This document shows, piece by piece, positions 15,114-27,153 of a stretch of DNA of 64,000 nt (positions are counted from its first letter, which is position 1; each line of letters opens with the position of its first letter). The stretch covers positions 3,272,001 through 3,336,000 of the forward strand of contig NC_059277.1 in NCBI RefSeq assembly GCF_017591435.1. The letters are read 5' to 3'. The stretch is from Portunus trituberculatus. Lineage: Eukaryota > Arthropoda > Malacostraca > Decapoda > Portunidae. Below the pieces are notes generated by a model. That model had not been told where the DNA came from and ran no database searches. It saw only the letters and a program-made list of their open reading frames with translations. A program made the position numbers and the translations under genes.

Positions 15114-16415
15114 TTATTCTGCGGTCCCAAATGTAGCTACTTTTGTTATCTTATAACTTTCATTATCTAGTTTTCTTTTCAACTTCTCCTGTTTCTCTTC
15201 CTCCTCTTTCTCCTCCCCCTCTTCATGTTCCGCGTCTTTCTCATCACGATTTTCCTCACCCACGCACAGCATTCAATCCACTCCTCTCTCCCCCCCCACC
15301 TTGCCTCTCCGTGCACCTCTTTCCCTCCCTTCCTTCCTCCCCTTTTCGTCTCAGTCCGCCTCCGCCAATCCTTTATGCTTTCACTTTAACTTTTTTTTTT
15401 CTTTTTTATCCTTTTCTTTTTCTTTTTTTTTTTTTCTTCCATGCATCATTCTGTATATATGTTATTCTTTCCATTTTTTTTTTTTTTTTTTTTTTGCATT
15501 TTATACTTTTTTGTGTAATTTTTTTAATCACTGAAATCCAGAATTCTTTGTTTAAGGACGCTAATTTTTATATCTCCCAGATGATCAATATTGCCATCCT
15601 CGGTTTAAGTTATTACTAATTTCCTTTATGTATCATCTTTCCTTATTTGATGTGCTTCTCATTACTTCCTTTCTATATTTTGTTTTATTTCATTTTCCGT
15701 TATTTCTTCCTTCATTACATTGTTATCATCACCTGATTAACTGCAATTGTCGTCTCATTATTGTTAGTGCCATAATCTATCACTCTTTAACTTCTTATCT
15801 AAGTGTTATTCTGTCTTCCCTTTAACATTATCGTCTTATCTTTCGAAACCTTTATTAAACTGGGACTCCAACCATTATAATGTCTTGGTATTCTCTCCTT
15901 TTTGTTTCACCATAACATTTTTATCTGTTTTCGTCGCATTGTTTTGTTTTGTTTTTAATTCTGACGCTATTTATTTATTTTTTTCTTCACAATATTCAAA
16001 TCTGACATTTTTCACTTTACCAATTCCCTTATTCAAACTTGCTATTGAAACCTCCATCTGTTCTTTTACTTTGGCAGTTTTCTATTTCACGGAGCTCCTT
16101 AATCAAACTTTTGCGTGCTCCCTCAAATACCATTATATTGTGTTTTCCTTCCGCCGAGAGCGTAGTTTCCTCTCTTAACGGCAACTTTCCCATAAGACCC
16201 CAGACACGCGCAGTCGTGGAAGTGTCATGTGGTGCGCTGGGATCTTGGAGAGGAGGGAGTCAACGGCCGACGATGATATGACTTCGAAAGAGAAATTGTG
16301 GTCTCAGAAGTCGTTATTGGTACCACGAACGCCCATACGAGGAGACGACATCCAATAAGGAGAGGAGGAGGCAGAAGGAAATGAGGAGGAGGAAGAAGAA
16401 GAGTAAGAGGAGCAG
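15111..16415. other. Pyrimidine-rich non-coding stretch
   Basis: C/T-rich with long T runs (near 15385, 15420-15435 and 15473-15495). Frames over it are compositional. 16340-16410 turns purine-rich. Confidence 0.55.
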
Positions 16416-16419
16416 GTGA

Positions 16420-16466
16420 TGGTGCTGTTGGTGGTTGTGGTGGTGGTGGTGGTGGTGGTGGTGGTA
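16420..16466. repeat. (TGG)n triplet repeat
   Basis: TGG units, imperfect on the left and pure from about 16439. Confidence 0.93.
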
Positions 16467-16531
16467 TATTGCTACTCATTGTGTCTGAAGATCTTTGTTA
16501 CGTAGGTCTGCTGTCAGCCACAACACTATTA

Positions 16532-16534
<3 letters not shown>

Positions 16535-16611
<77 letters not shown>
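16535..16611. repeat. (TC)38 microsatellite
   Basis: Pure TC run of 77 bp. Confidence 0.98.
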
Positions 16612-16613
<2 letters not shown>

Positions 16614-16792
16614 CCTACTTTACACCGTGTTATACTATGTTCAGTAATCTCCTATGTTAGGCACACAATGGTATCTCGCGCAGTGTTATGTTCTGCTGTG
16701 GTTTACTGCCTCCAATTCACATCCATTCCGAATCTAACCTGTATTTAAGTCATGCTACAGCGTTCCCCTCCTGACACTCTTTGCGCTGTATC

Positions 16793-16849
16793 TTATTATT
16801 GTTGTTAGTATCATTAGTGTTATTAATATTACTGTTATTATTTTGATTA

Positions 16850-16902
<53 letters not shown>

Positions 16903-16935
16903 GTTATTGTTGTTATTGTCGTTGTTGTTGTTTCT
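16793..16935. repeat. (TTA)n/(TTG)n triplet array
   Basis: Imperfect ATT/GTT triplets with a pure ATT core at about 16850-16902, ending in GTT units. Confidence 0.93.
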
Positions 16936-17033
16936 TCTAGTCCAATTACATTATGTTCTTTAGCCTCGTTTTTTTTTTAATGGAGTACATAATTTTGTAT
17001 TGCTCTGAGGTTTTACTCTTGCCATTTATGATA

Positions 17034-17037
<4 letters not shown>

Positions 17038-17104
<67 letters not shown>
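17038..17104. repeat. (TG)33 microsatellite
   Basis: Pure TG run of 67 bp. Confidence 0.98.
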
Positions 17105-17105
<1 letters not shown>

Positions 17106-17230
17106 TTAGCATATCTGAAAACACATTCAAAATACATTTTCTTTTTTTACTGAAATAATTAAATCATTGTTTTATTCAGCCATTATATTTTAAGTAGTAT
17201 TCCTTTGTTTATATAACACATGCAAAAGGA

Positions 17231-17256
17231 ATACGTTTTGTTTTGTTTTGTTTTAT
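17231..17256. repeat. (GTTTT)n short repeat
   Basis: Four near-perfect GTTTT units. Confidence 0.85.
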
Positions 17257-17285
17257 TTCTTAATTTTCTTCAAGCACACCTTATA

Positions 17286-17441
<156 letters not shown>

Positions 17442-17556
17442 GTCAGAGTGGGGTGCGTGCAAACAGTAGACACACGCAGTTTCTCGATGCCTTACTTTAT
17501 GGTTATTTGAATCTAGATTAACTGCCCGAGCTGTGGAATTGTTGCTATAACTCAAG

Positions 17557-17559
<3 letters not shown>

Positions 17560-17620
<61 letters not shown>
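17560..17620. repeat. (GA)30 microsatellite
   Basis: Pure GA run of 61 bp. Confidence 0.98.
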
Positions 17621-17622
<2 letters not shown>

Positions 17623-17861
17623 GAGGTGTTAGTTTACATCAAGGGGTGTGATGTAAATATTGTTAATTTCTCAGACATACTCTCAATCCTCCGGTGTAAC
17701 ACAATTAGACACTTTGATAAGAGTGGTGCGCTGCATAACGTTGCATTAATAAAGGAGAATTAATTTTTTAATTTAAAGTATCATTATCGTGAGTTTCTTT
17801 ACTTACTAAGAATTTTGGGTTAGATCTTGTTTTTTTTTTTTTTTTTTCATATGTATATTAT

Positions 17862-18064
17862 CCCTTGAGTAGTGGAGCGCATTTTTATCGTGAGTTTTGT
17901 GTATGATTAGACGATTTTATTTACATTAGGAAGGGTCTACGGAGGTCAGAAGATTAATGGCCAGTCTTCACTATTTTGATCCCCCACATAAGTTTCTGAA
18001 GTTGTATGAAATTACCAGGTAGTAAGCAGAGTGAATATAAAAACGCGTCATGGTACTGAAGGGG
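17862..18064 (-). mobile_element. piggyBac-like MITE, copy A
   Basis: A 203-bp element belonging to the five-copy family seen here. The right end is the intact terminal repeat (reverse complement CCCCTTCAGTACCATGACG) followed by TTAA at 18065-18068. The left end is diverged (TCCCTTGAGTAGTGGAGCGC), and the left target site reads TTAT instead of TTAA. Internal landmarks match the other copies in reverse: GGAGGTCAGAAGATTAATGG near 17942, and TAAGTTTCTGAAG near 17990. TTAA duplications with C-rich terminal repeats are typical of the piggyBac superfamily. No transposase is encoded, so it is non-autonomous. Confidence 0.82.
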
Positions 18065-18183
18065 TTAATGAACTATCCATAGATTCTATTACATAAAGGT
18101 TTTGACTTGATTGTTTGAGATATCTAATGGTGATGCAGTAACTATGGCCATCTAGCACCAATTAATCAAAATATATATATCAA

Positions 18184-18245
18184 AGGAAGGATTATTTATT
18201 TATTTATTTATTTTGTTTATTTGTATATTTATTTATATTTTTTAA
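18184..18245. repeat. (TTTA)n imperfect repeat
   Basis: ATTT units, pure at about 18190-18212 and then decaying. Confidence 0.85.
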
Positions 18246-18459
18246 AGATGTCACGTATAGGTAGCTTATTGTAAATCTTATTATATTCATAAATTCTGGC
18301 ACAAGACAGATTCGTGGTGGGAGATGTAGCACTTCCTCGTACCACGTTTCCATCAATAAGCTGAGGCAGTTACGAATTGTTTCCATGGTGTTAATTCCTG
18401 AAAGTAGTGCTGCATAATGGCTGTGACGCCGCACCTTGGCTGTGACGCGGTGGTGCTAC

Positions 18460-19100
18460 TCCTGTACGTACATCAAAGCTGGTTCAGTTCCTCCTAATAT
18501 TTAACTTTGTAGATTCATTCAGTAATAAACTCATCCTGTTCATTCAGTGTTAACAAAATCTTCCGATGAAAATATTCCACTCACACAATCGCAGTAACAT
18601 GTTCATCCAAATTCTTCAAAACTAATTACCCATTATTGTTAAAGAAAATATGTATGATAAATTTTTAACAAAGTATATGATATTATAATACTAATTTTCA
18701 TTTCAATGCTAAATTCATACAGTATCATCCAGTATTAAATCGATTCTTATCCAGTAACGAACTCATTCTCTCATCTCACTCGAAGCTACGTAATTCAATC
18801 TCAGCTGCTACTTAAGTCACTCAGTCTCACCGAATACTTAAAATCCAACTTAAAATTACACTCTCCGTATCTCACCTCACCTCAGCCATTATCAAACTTA
18901 CCCAGCCTCACCTAAACCCAGTAAGTGCTGACATCATCCTGTTTCACCTTATATCAAATTCACCCCCGTATGGAAATCTCACGTAATCTCATCAGCATCA
19001 CACTCACACAGCCTCACCTCTCTCTGAGTACTAAATTCCCACGCTCATTAATCGTGGCTGAGATTAGTTATCACGGTGTGTTTACATTGTTTACCAAGCA
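18460..19100. repeat. Weak short-period repetitive region
   Basis: Phrases such as CATTCAGTAATAAACTCAT, CATCCAGTATTAAATC and TATCCAGTAACGAACTCAT recur through AT/C-rich DNA. The period is irregular and units are heavily diverged, so this is a tentative call based only on reading. Confidence 0.3.
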
Positions 19101-19284
19101 TACAAAGAAAATGAACAGCTGATGTATAACTAAGTGACGAATTAGTATCCACTCATATTCAGTGAATGATGAATAACGCCCCGTATCTCTGCTCTCAGCA
19201 TCAAAGGGGAATACGAAGATACGTAGTCTTACATAATGAAGTAGATCATCCTTTGTAGATAACGAGGCGAGTAACGGAGTGTGT

Positions 19285-20110
19285 GGAAATTGCAGGGTGA
19301 TCATTAATGAAATACCTGAGATTATCAGTGTTTAGTTGAATTTGTTTGCGTTAAATTGCATTAAGCAAATATGCCTTTATAAGGAGCGATGTAAATAATC
19401 AAGTGGAAGTTACAGCTACTCGTAAATTATTAAGAGCTTTGGATACATTAAGGTTGCCTAGTTTAGTTCGTTCGATTAGGTTGAGTTAAGCAAGTTTGTC
19501 CTTATGTGCATCAAAAAGAATATTTGAAATGTTTATGGAAATGTAAATCTTTTAAATAAGTACCTGAGATTCGTCAACGTTTGTTAGTTGAGTTCAGGCT
19601 AGGTTAGGCCAGGCTTGGCCAGACTGGGTTGATCAAATGTACCTAAATGTGAAGCAAAGAGGGAGATTAAAAGATAAATGAAATTTATAGTAAATGTTTA
19701 TATTAAGCGTACAACAGTCAAGTTAAATTCACCTTCAGCAGCTCAGATTGAGTATGACTCTCATGAAATGCAACAAACGGATTGATGGAAATTACAGGTA
19801 AAGCTTCATTGACGATGTCCAGGTATGTAAGTAGTAACTTGTTTGTTTTATTTTAAATTAGTTTTGATTTAATGAATCAAGTTTTGTTGATAATGAAATA
19901 AATGATAGTAAAAATGAAAGGAAATTACTGGTAAGTCTTTAATAAATATGCAGAGATCAATTAAAGTTGGCTTGTTTAATTTTATTTAATTGACATAAGG
20001 TTAGGTTAGCTTAGATAAGTCTTCCCTTGTGTAGGGCGAACCAATTAATTCAGTAGTTAATGGAAATTCCAGGTAAATCTTTAATTAAACACCTAAGTCC
20101 AGTAACGCAG
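19285..20110 (+). repeat. Eroded tandem array of about 130-bp units
   Basis: Seven unit starts resembling GGAAATTACAGGTAAATCTT fall at about 19285, 19405, 19537, 19680, 19787, 19920 and 20062, spaced 107-143 bp. Several units also share a middle motif (AGTTGAGTT, then GGTTAGGTTAAG-like) and a motif near the end (AAGCAAGTTTGTCCTTATGTG-like; seen near 19362, 19488, 19637 and 20013). Order is kept but identity is low, so the array looks old. The fourth unit is the poorest match. Function is unknown; it is consistent with a degraded satellite or minisatellite. Confidence 0.6.
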
Positions 20111-21333
20111 CCCCTTAAATGAATCAATCAATCTCCCGCCTCTATCTGTGGACAGGTGTTAAATTTTGTTGGCGTGTCGCACAAAACACACGACCCTCCA
20201 ATAACCTTCTCTTAATTACTCCGTGTTTTTCAATCCTCACTCCCGGAAGAGGAGTAATTACACACCGTATGGGACTTCAGTGATATATATACTCCCTCCG
20301 TCCCTCCCACGTCCTTTCATCCTTCTGGAAACCTTTGCGAGACGGGAAGGAGGAGGCAGAACATCACGTCTTTTCCTGCTGGTCCTTGGGGTGGCGGAAA
20401 GGGACGCATTAGTCTTGGGTAATGAGGCGGCATCGTCTTGGCCTTTCGTGCATCACTGCGACAGCCTCTATGGGACTGGTGGGCGGCGTCCGTCGATCCC
20501 CAGGCCAAGAAATGCTCGTATCGATTATCATTTTTCCAGCTTTTGATATTGTTGGTTCAATAAATATTCTTGAGCCATGAAATACTGCAATCGATTGTCT
20601 TTTTTTTTCTTTGAGGGGCAGAACTATGTCGTGTTCCCTGCCCCCCCAAAAAAAATAATGTTCAGTTCCAAGAAGCATTTGAATGTGTTAACTATTCTTT
20701 TTCCAGTGATTGATATACACGACTTAAGAAATACTCGAATCAAATACTTTTCTCCAGTGTTTGTTATTACCTTTTCAGTAAGTGCTAGTTTGCATTATCT
20801 TTTTTTTTTTATCCCTAAATTTCACATTTCATAAGAAATAACATTATCCATTCCTGAAGTTTTCCTTATTGTTGAATGTTTGAGAATTGCTACAGTCGAT
20901 TATTTCTTCAGTATAATGTATAATTCTTTAACGCTTAACTGATGAAATATTGACTAGTTATCTGATAATGAAACGGAGTGAGGTGGTGGCTGGTCTCTCC
21001 CAGAAGTGAGGGGAAGTATCCACTACTCACCATTTGCCACGTGTGTATTCTGTGTCTTCTTCCTGTCTCCTTTCCTAGAGTGATGCTAGGATGCAACCCA
21101 CTCACTCGTTCAGTTTTCAACATTTTTCAAGTTATGATAGAGCAACATTGATTTGTTTATGAACTCTGGTTGAGGAGGAAAGTAAATCGATAATGTCATA
21201 AAATCCATATATCAACAGTATACCGCCAAGAAAAAAAAAAGCTCATTGAAAACTAGCCCATAGCTGTTAGCAGGCACGGGAGACAAAGTCAGGATAAAGA
21301 GGGAGCTGGTTGGCCCAAACCAGGCGTTAGATC
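20111..21333. other. Non-coding stretch
   Basis: Unique DNA. GC-richer at 20220-20520, where open frames on both strands show no domain. The core at 20984-21010 is about 23/25 identical to 60206-60231, suggesting a diverged dispersed repeat. Confidence 0.4.
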
Positions 21334-21337
21334 TTAA

Positions 21338-21542
21338 TCCCTTCAGTACCATGACGCGCTTTCATATTCATTTTGCTTACTGTTTGATGATTTTATACAG
21401 TTTCAGAAACTCATGTAAAGATTAAAACAGTGAAGACTCAGGGCTTTAATCTTCTGATCTCCATAAACTCTTTTTAATGTCAATAAAATGGTCTAATTGT
21501 ATGCAAAACTCATGGTAAAAAACTGTCCCAGTATTGAAGAGA
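21338..21542 (+). mobile_element. piggyBac-like MITE, copy B
   Basis: A 205-bp copy flanked by TTAA on both sides (21334-21337 and 21543-21546). The left end reads TCCCTTCAGTACCATGACGC. The right end is worn (AGTATTGAAGAGA). Internal order matches copies C and E: TTTGATGATTTTATACAG, TTCAGAAACTCATGT, TTAATCTTCTGATCTCCAT, AATAAAATGGTCTAA. The body has no coding capacity. Confidence 0.88.
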
Positions 21543-21546
21543 TTAA

Positions 21547-22299
21547 GGGAGATTGAGGTGAATCATCAGGTCAGGTAGAGGCGCGTCACGGAAAGAATGC
21601 GGGCGGTGTTGGAAGCCACGCAGATACAAAAGATCCCACACTCCTTTCACTTCCCATTCATCACTTCTTTTGCAATCTCTTCTTCCCTCTGACTTTCCTT
21701 TTTACCAATTTTACTCACTCAGCTTCAATCCAATATGATTTCCTAGACTCGCCTCTCTTGTCCTCGAGAGGTTCAATTCCACCCCCACAACCACCACCAC
21801 CACTACTACTGCTCTACTCCTTGCCTTGACTCCCAGACCCAAGAAATATCCTTCCACTGCCTCCTATGACGCCACTACTACAACCTTTTATCCTTTATAA
21901 CCATCGTCGGCCCTTCTCCATCCCAAGTCCCTTTGGTCACGCTCCCCTCCCTGTGATTTACCATTTTTTCACTCTCCTGCCCCTCCTCGCCACAAAATAC
22001 TTGCCTCGCCCAGAGTCTTGCCAAGGGTGATCTAAGCCTCTTGGTGGGTGGCGGGACAGGAGAAGCAGATTTTAGACTCCCCCTCGACTTGGCTATATAT
22101 TGGACCTCTTGCCTAACTGACTGGAATTCTGGATGGTCCTGGAGTTTATGGAGACAAGGTTCTGCGTGGTTATACAGCTGATGGAGGAGAAGGAAGAGAA
22201 ATGGAGGTTTAAAAATTTGTTTTCCATGTTTTTCGCCATGTCTCAAGGTAGTAGTTTTCTGGTTCGGTTTAACTCTATACCTGTATGTTCGAGGAGGCG

Positions 22300-22301
<2 letters not shown>
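21547..22301. other. Non-coding stretch
   Basis: Mixed to C-rich unique DNA with a short CCA/CTA triplet patch at 21788-21815. A minus-strand frame (21878-22246, 122 codons) has no recognisable domain and ordinary low-complexity content, so I do not call it. Confidence 0.45.

Positions 22302-22386
<85 letters not shown>
22302..22386. repeat. (GT)n-(GA)n compound microsatellite
   Basis: GT run (22302-22340) joined directly to a GA run (to 22386). Confidence 0.98.
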
Positions 22387-22390
<4 letters not shown>

Positions 22391-23185
22391 TTACCGTCTA
22401 TGTAAAATCTAGTGCCTACAGACTTTTATCGACATAGGGAAAGAGAAAGTAAGCAACTAATATGAAAGTCCATTAACAGCTTTGAAAATATTGCCAAGTT
22501 CACAATAACTTAAGCGAGGTTTTGGCTTATTTTTCTTTACCGCTCTTCTTCCATAACACGTATTTTCGCTTCCGTTTTACCAATTTAATTTGCCACCACA
22601 TAGTTCAAGATGGGATGCAGGTGACTCGGCTCAGACTATGTGTTAAAACGTGGAGGGATCTTGTGAACAGGTATCATATGGAGGGAAAAAAAAGATAAAA
22701 GGGCGAATGAACATTGATAAGTGAAGAGCGAGTTACTAGATTTGTCCTTATGTTAGTTCAATAGTTCAAGACGAAAAAAAAAAAATCTGTATAGGTATGA
22801 ATATATTTAATCATGCAAAAGTTTATCAGAAGTTAGTAACAGCTGTTCCAATCAGTATCCATGAATTTCACTCAGCATATTATTAGAAACGAGAGCAGGT
22901 TACTATACTTTCTTATTCTGGCAGTCAAATAGTTTACACGTAACATATGAACGAACATAATTGGAAGTTTATCAGAGATTAGTGGCCGCTACTTAAATCA
23001 TCGTGAAATTTAGTGAACTTTGGCAAGTGTATCAGGAGTTACCATACTGCTTTTGTGTTGGTTGAATTAGTACCAGTCAAGAAACACGACACTCGCCTGT
23101 GTGTCTGTGGCTTTAGTCCTCAAGGTCAACGCCACGAGAAGACCTGAGTGTCCATCATCATGATAATTTCCTCCTCCACTAACAA
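22387..23185. other. Non-coding stretch
   Basis: AT-rich unique DNA with no recognisable feature. Confidence 0.5.
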
Positions 23186-23189
23186 TGCA

Positions 23190-23298
23190 GTCTCCTCCTC
23201 CTCCTCCTCCTCTTCCTCCTCCTCCTCCTCCTCCTCCTCCTCCTCCTCCTCCTCCTCCTCCTCCTCCTCCTCCTCCTCCTCCTCCTTCTCCTCCTCCT
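23190..23298. repeat. (CCT)n triplet array
   Basis: About 109 bp of CTC triplets with a few CTT variants. The poly-Ser and poly-Arg frames across it are artefacts. Confidence 0.97.
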
Positions 23299-23419
23299 TC
23301 GCGTTGATTCAAGTGCAGGTCGCGTCACTCGAGGCTCAGGAAACACTATCAAAGCATCAAAGGTGTTGTGCTTGTGTAAGGACCGTGTTGCTGCTTGGGT
23401 TGGAAGGAGAGTGTTGCTT

Positions 23420-23445
<26 letters not shown>
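23420..23445. repeat. (GA)13 microsatellite
   Basis: Pure GA run of 26 bp. Confidence 0.95.
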
Positions 23446-23451
<6 letters not shown>

Positions 23452-23489
23452 AATTTTTATTTTGTGGTGTTTTTTCTGTTTTCTCTTTT

Positions 23490-23492
<3 letters not shown>

Positions 23493-23568
<76 letters not shown>
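23493..23568. repeat. (AT)38 microsatellite
   Basis: Pure AT run of 76 bp, read as alternating Ile-Tyr in both strands' frames. Confidence 0.97.
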
Positions 23569-23569
<1 letters not shown>

Positions 23570-23609
23570 TCTTTTTCGTAATTTTTACCATGTTGCATTC
23601 GATTGTGAA

Positions 23610-23820
23610 TTTTCTTCCTCTTCCTCCTCCTCCTCCTCATTTACATCACAACCGTATCTTGAGAGTCATATTTTTCCTTCTTTGTGTTTTGCCTTCTTTA
23701 TATTCCTTCCCTTTCACGTGCATCGCTATTCTCTTCCTCTGGGTTATCATCATCATAACCTCTTCCACCACCACTACCACCACCATCCCTGCCCCTATTC
23801 CTCCTCCTTCCTCTCCTTCT
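23610..23820. repeat. Pyrimidine and CCA/CTC low-complexity region
   Basis: Short CCT (23612-23638) and CCA (23762-23790) triplet patches within C/T-rich DNA. Confidence 0.75.
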
Positions 23821-24095
23821 TAGACATGGAATCTTTACAAATGACCTTCAGCGCCACGTCTAAGGCTCCTCCTCACTCACACTGCTTCTCACTCCACGCC
23901 AGACTGAGAAGCGCCAAAGTCAAGTCTGCCTCTCTTCCTTCCTTCATTCATTCCTTCTGTGATCACTTTCTGAGGTTTTAAGTTAGTTTCGTATTTATGA
24001 ATTGTATTATCGCTTGTCTTGGCGTCTCGAAACTTGTAGGAATATTTTTAGATTTCAGAGTTTGTTTTTGCTCCTGTATGTATTTATCTGTATTT

Positions 24096-24111
24096 TGTGT
24101 GTGTTTGTGTA

Positions 24112-24176
<65 letters not shown>
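24096..24176. repeat. (TG)n microsatellite
   Basis: TG run, imperfect to 24113 and then pure to 24176. Confidence 0.97.
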
Positions 24177-24177
<1 letters not shown>

Positions 24178-24702
24178 CTTTTTTCCCCTCTCTAGTTTTG
24201 GTGATTTTTTTTTTTTTTTTTTGCTTTTTTTCGTATAAAAACTGAAAAATAGCACACACGTAAGTTTTATTTCCCATCTGTGTTTCTTTTTTTCGTTTGA
24301 GTTCGTTCGGTTACACATTCTCTCCTATGTATTTTCTCTTTTGGGAGCAGAAAATGCAAAATATCAGAACAATGACGCTTTTCCTTTCGCTTATGATCAT
24401 ATTTTGTATTACTAACCAAAGACAAGCGTTAATTTTACAGCATCATCCTCACCATCACTTGATTTATATTTCTCGTAAAATGATTTATGTACATGTCTGT
24501 TTGTTAATTCGTACGTGTCTCTCTCTGCGTCTGTGTGTGTCCGTCTGGCTGAATACTTGGCTGGTTCTATTTATCTGTCTGTTATTCTGTCTATCTGTCG
24601 GGGGCTCGTCTGTGCAAGCCATCTATTCCTGGCTGAGTAATGAAGCACGATAATAACATTCATTATGAGTTTCCTGAGTTCATGCAAACATACGTCAAGA
24701 CC
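24177..24702. other. Non-coding stretch
   Basis: T-rich at first (T run near 24208-24222), then unique DNA with degenerate TCTG/TGTC units around 24510-24600. Confidence 0.5.

Positions 24703-24774
<72 letters not shown>
24703..24774. repeat. (CA)36 microsatellite
   Basis: Pure CA run of 72 bp. Confidence 0.98.
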
Positions 24775-24775
<1 letters not shown>

Positions 24776-24875
24776 TTGCTCAGGTGTTCGTTTTAGCATA
24801 CCGTGTCAGTTTACATGTGTTGGTATTCTTTAATATTGGATTTTTTTGTGAGTCTCTTGTAGCTTTGGGTGAGTG

Positions 24876-24878
<3 letters not shown>

Positions 24879-24955
<77 letters not shown>
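24879..24955. repeat. (AG)38 microsatellite
   Basis: Pure AG run of 77 bp. Confidence 0.98.
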
Positions 24956-24958
<3 letters not shown>

Positions 24959-25036
24959 AAAATAGTTTACAGAAATGCAGAGAAAACCAGAAAGAAAATT
25001 GAGGAAAAGGAAAAAGTGTTGTTCGTCACACTAACG

Positions 25037-25038
<2 letters not shown>

Positions 25039-25097
<59 letters not shown>
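25039..25097. repeat. (CA)29 microsatellite
   Basis: Pure CA run of 59 bp. Confidence 0.98.
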
Positions 25098-25100
<3 letters not shown>

Positions 25101-25998
25101 CAACATGTTAATTCGATTATTTTTCCAGGTGTTTTTGATGTCTCGGATAATTCGGAGTTGAGTTTCACTATACGTCATTTTCTTTATTTTTTTCATGTTA
25201 TTATATTTGATTTTTCAACTTATCTTTTATAGTATTCTCACTAACAAAGATAGGAAATACATCCATTAAATACTTTTGTCTTTGTATTTTGTAAGTTCGT
25301 GTCTTTCGCCTATATTATTCTAATTCATTTTTTTTATTTACTTTTTTAGGACTATTTCTTCCTGACAAATATTCAAAAGTACACCCATAAAGCGGTTTTC
25401 TTTCTGTTCTGTAGTGTAGCTCAAAGTAACAGCATTCTCTGTCATTTTTTTTTTATCCCAGTTCAGTATGGCTCAGCTGCAACAGCCGACCATATCCCTT
25501 CCTCCCTAACCCACTAACCCTTGCACATTCCTACGTATATAATCCTCTCAGGCAGTGAGCACATTCTCTCCCTTTTCTCTTTTTTCTTTTGTCTCTCAAA
25601 ATATCACCAATCATCTTTATTTTTCACCCAGGTCACACTACGCTCACTACACCCCCTTCACAGCTCCACTAACCACGACACTCCTCTTTATCCTACACCA
25701 CCACCATCACCACCACGACCATCACCACCACTACCACCACTTACAACCACCATGCCTCACCATCATCTTCTTTACTGTCCTATATACCACCAGCATCCGT
25801 AACTCCCACTATCTCTCCCTCCACATCCCATCCACTTCCCCTCAGCATCCCTCCACTTCCCTCCCCATCAGCTGACACACCCCGCCGTCATCCGTCAAGG
25901 CGCTCATCCCACTCTGATCTCTCCCATGCAGTGTAGTGAAGGTAAAATACCCTTCCCTTTTATGCTCGAATGTGTTGCAGATTGAGTGAGTTACATTA

Positions 25999-25999
<1 letters not shown>
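25098..25999. other. Non-coding stretch with CCA-rich patch
   Basis: T-rich to about 25450, then C-rich. Imperfect CAC/CCA triplets lie at 25697-25755. No gene is recognisable. Confidence 0.5.
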
Positions 26000-26039
<40 letters not shown>

Positions 26040-26054
26040 TGTGTGTGTGTGTGT
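26000..26054. repeat. (AG)n-(TG)n compound microsatellite
   Basis: AG run with one phase slip near 26011, joined to a short TG run. Confidence 0.96.
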
Positions 26055-26135
26055 TTTATGTTTTTCAAAGGTTTATGTTTATTTTTTATTTTATTCTCTG
26101 TTAAGGTTTGAAATTTAATATCTCTGATGGAATGA

Positions 26136-26224
26136 GTCACTCACTCACTCACTCACTCACTCACTCACTCACTCACTCACTCACTCACTCACTCACTCAC
26201 TCACTCACTCACTCACTCACTCAC

Positions 26225-26272
<48 letters not shown>
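26136..26272. repeat. (TCAC)n-(TC)n compound microsatellite
   Basis: About 23 TCAC units (26136-26228) passing into pure TC to 26272. The tetramer is read as a Ser-Leu-Thr-His repeat in one frame. Confidence 0.97.
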
Positions 26273-26274
<2 letters not shown>

Positions 26275-26514
26275 GTTTCAATACTCCATATTTTGTTATC
26301 TTTTTTTCTTTTTTTGCATTTGGATCAAACTTGTTGCTTCCGGGTTAGTGAAAAAAAAATACAGAGAGAAAATAAAGACCATCACATTTTTTTTTTTTCT
26401 TTATTTTGGCTGCATTCGTGGGTCCAGCGCTGACCAAACTCAACGTCAAATTGTTTTACAGAATATAACATTGGTTCGCTGATGGTGTGGGTGTTCGAGG
26501 CAGTGGTATGGTTA

Positions 26515-26745
26515 TCTTGCGGGGGTGGTGGTGGTGTTGGTGGCGGTGGTAGTGGTGGTGATGCTGATAGTGGCATTTGCAGTGAAGCAACAACAATATC
26601 ACCGGTTGCTTGTAACGACATAGTGTTGATGGTAATGTTCTTTTCTTGCCATCGGTGTTAGTTATAGTGGTTCTGACGGAAAAGTAGTAGTAGTAATAGT
26701 AGTAGTAGTAGTAGTAGTATGGTATATTAATAATAATAATGATGG
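26515..26745. repeat. GGT and GTA/TAA triplet patches
   Basis: Imperfect GGT at 26520-26565, GTA at 26683-26720 and TAA at about 26726-26740. Confidence 0.8.
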
Positions 26746-26901
26746 CAATGTGAATATGATATAATGACATAACAGTAATGATAACCCAAAATAACACTAC
26801 CAACTATAAGAATGGCAACAACATAAAATAAAAAACATCTGAGCTAAATAACATGTAAGCTACAACATTCATTAGCAGACGTGGGAATCTTGTATCATCT
26901 T

Positions 26902-26950
26902 TCCTCCTCCTCCTCCTCCTCCTCCTCCTCCTCCTCCTCCTCCTCCTCCA
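26902..26950. repeat. (CCT)16 triplet array
   Basis: Pure CTC triplets. Confidence 0.96.
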
Positions 26951-27153
26951 CAACGACTTTCTTCATCCCTCTTAAACGAAGCACGCCTAAAACCATCTCT
27001 TCCCTAAACTCTCATAAAGACCGTGTAAGGAGAAGCAACTTGATAGACGATAGAAATGATTTGTTTTCTTTCCTCTCTTCCTAAACTCGTGAAAACAAAG
27101 GGATGGATGAATAAATACTTCCTTCCTTTCTCCATCCTTCCTTTCCTTGCTTT

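Noticed and set aside
19985..20015. TTAGG telomere-like repeat
   Set aside because: Only two adjacent TTAGG-like units, inside the eroded 130-bp array. No telomeric array.
21760..21785. tRNA B box (GGTTCAATTCC)
   Set aside because: No matching A box or tRNA fold upstream, and the context is C-rich low complexity.
23148..23981. 277-codon frame
   Set aside because: It joins a (CCT)n poly-Ser tract, an (AT)n Ile-Tyr tract and C/T-rich DNA. No domain is present.
26136..26228. CRISPR-like regular repeat
   Set aside because: A tetranucleotide microsatellite with no spacers, in animal DNA.
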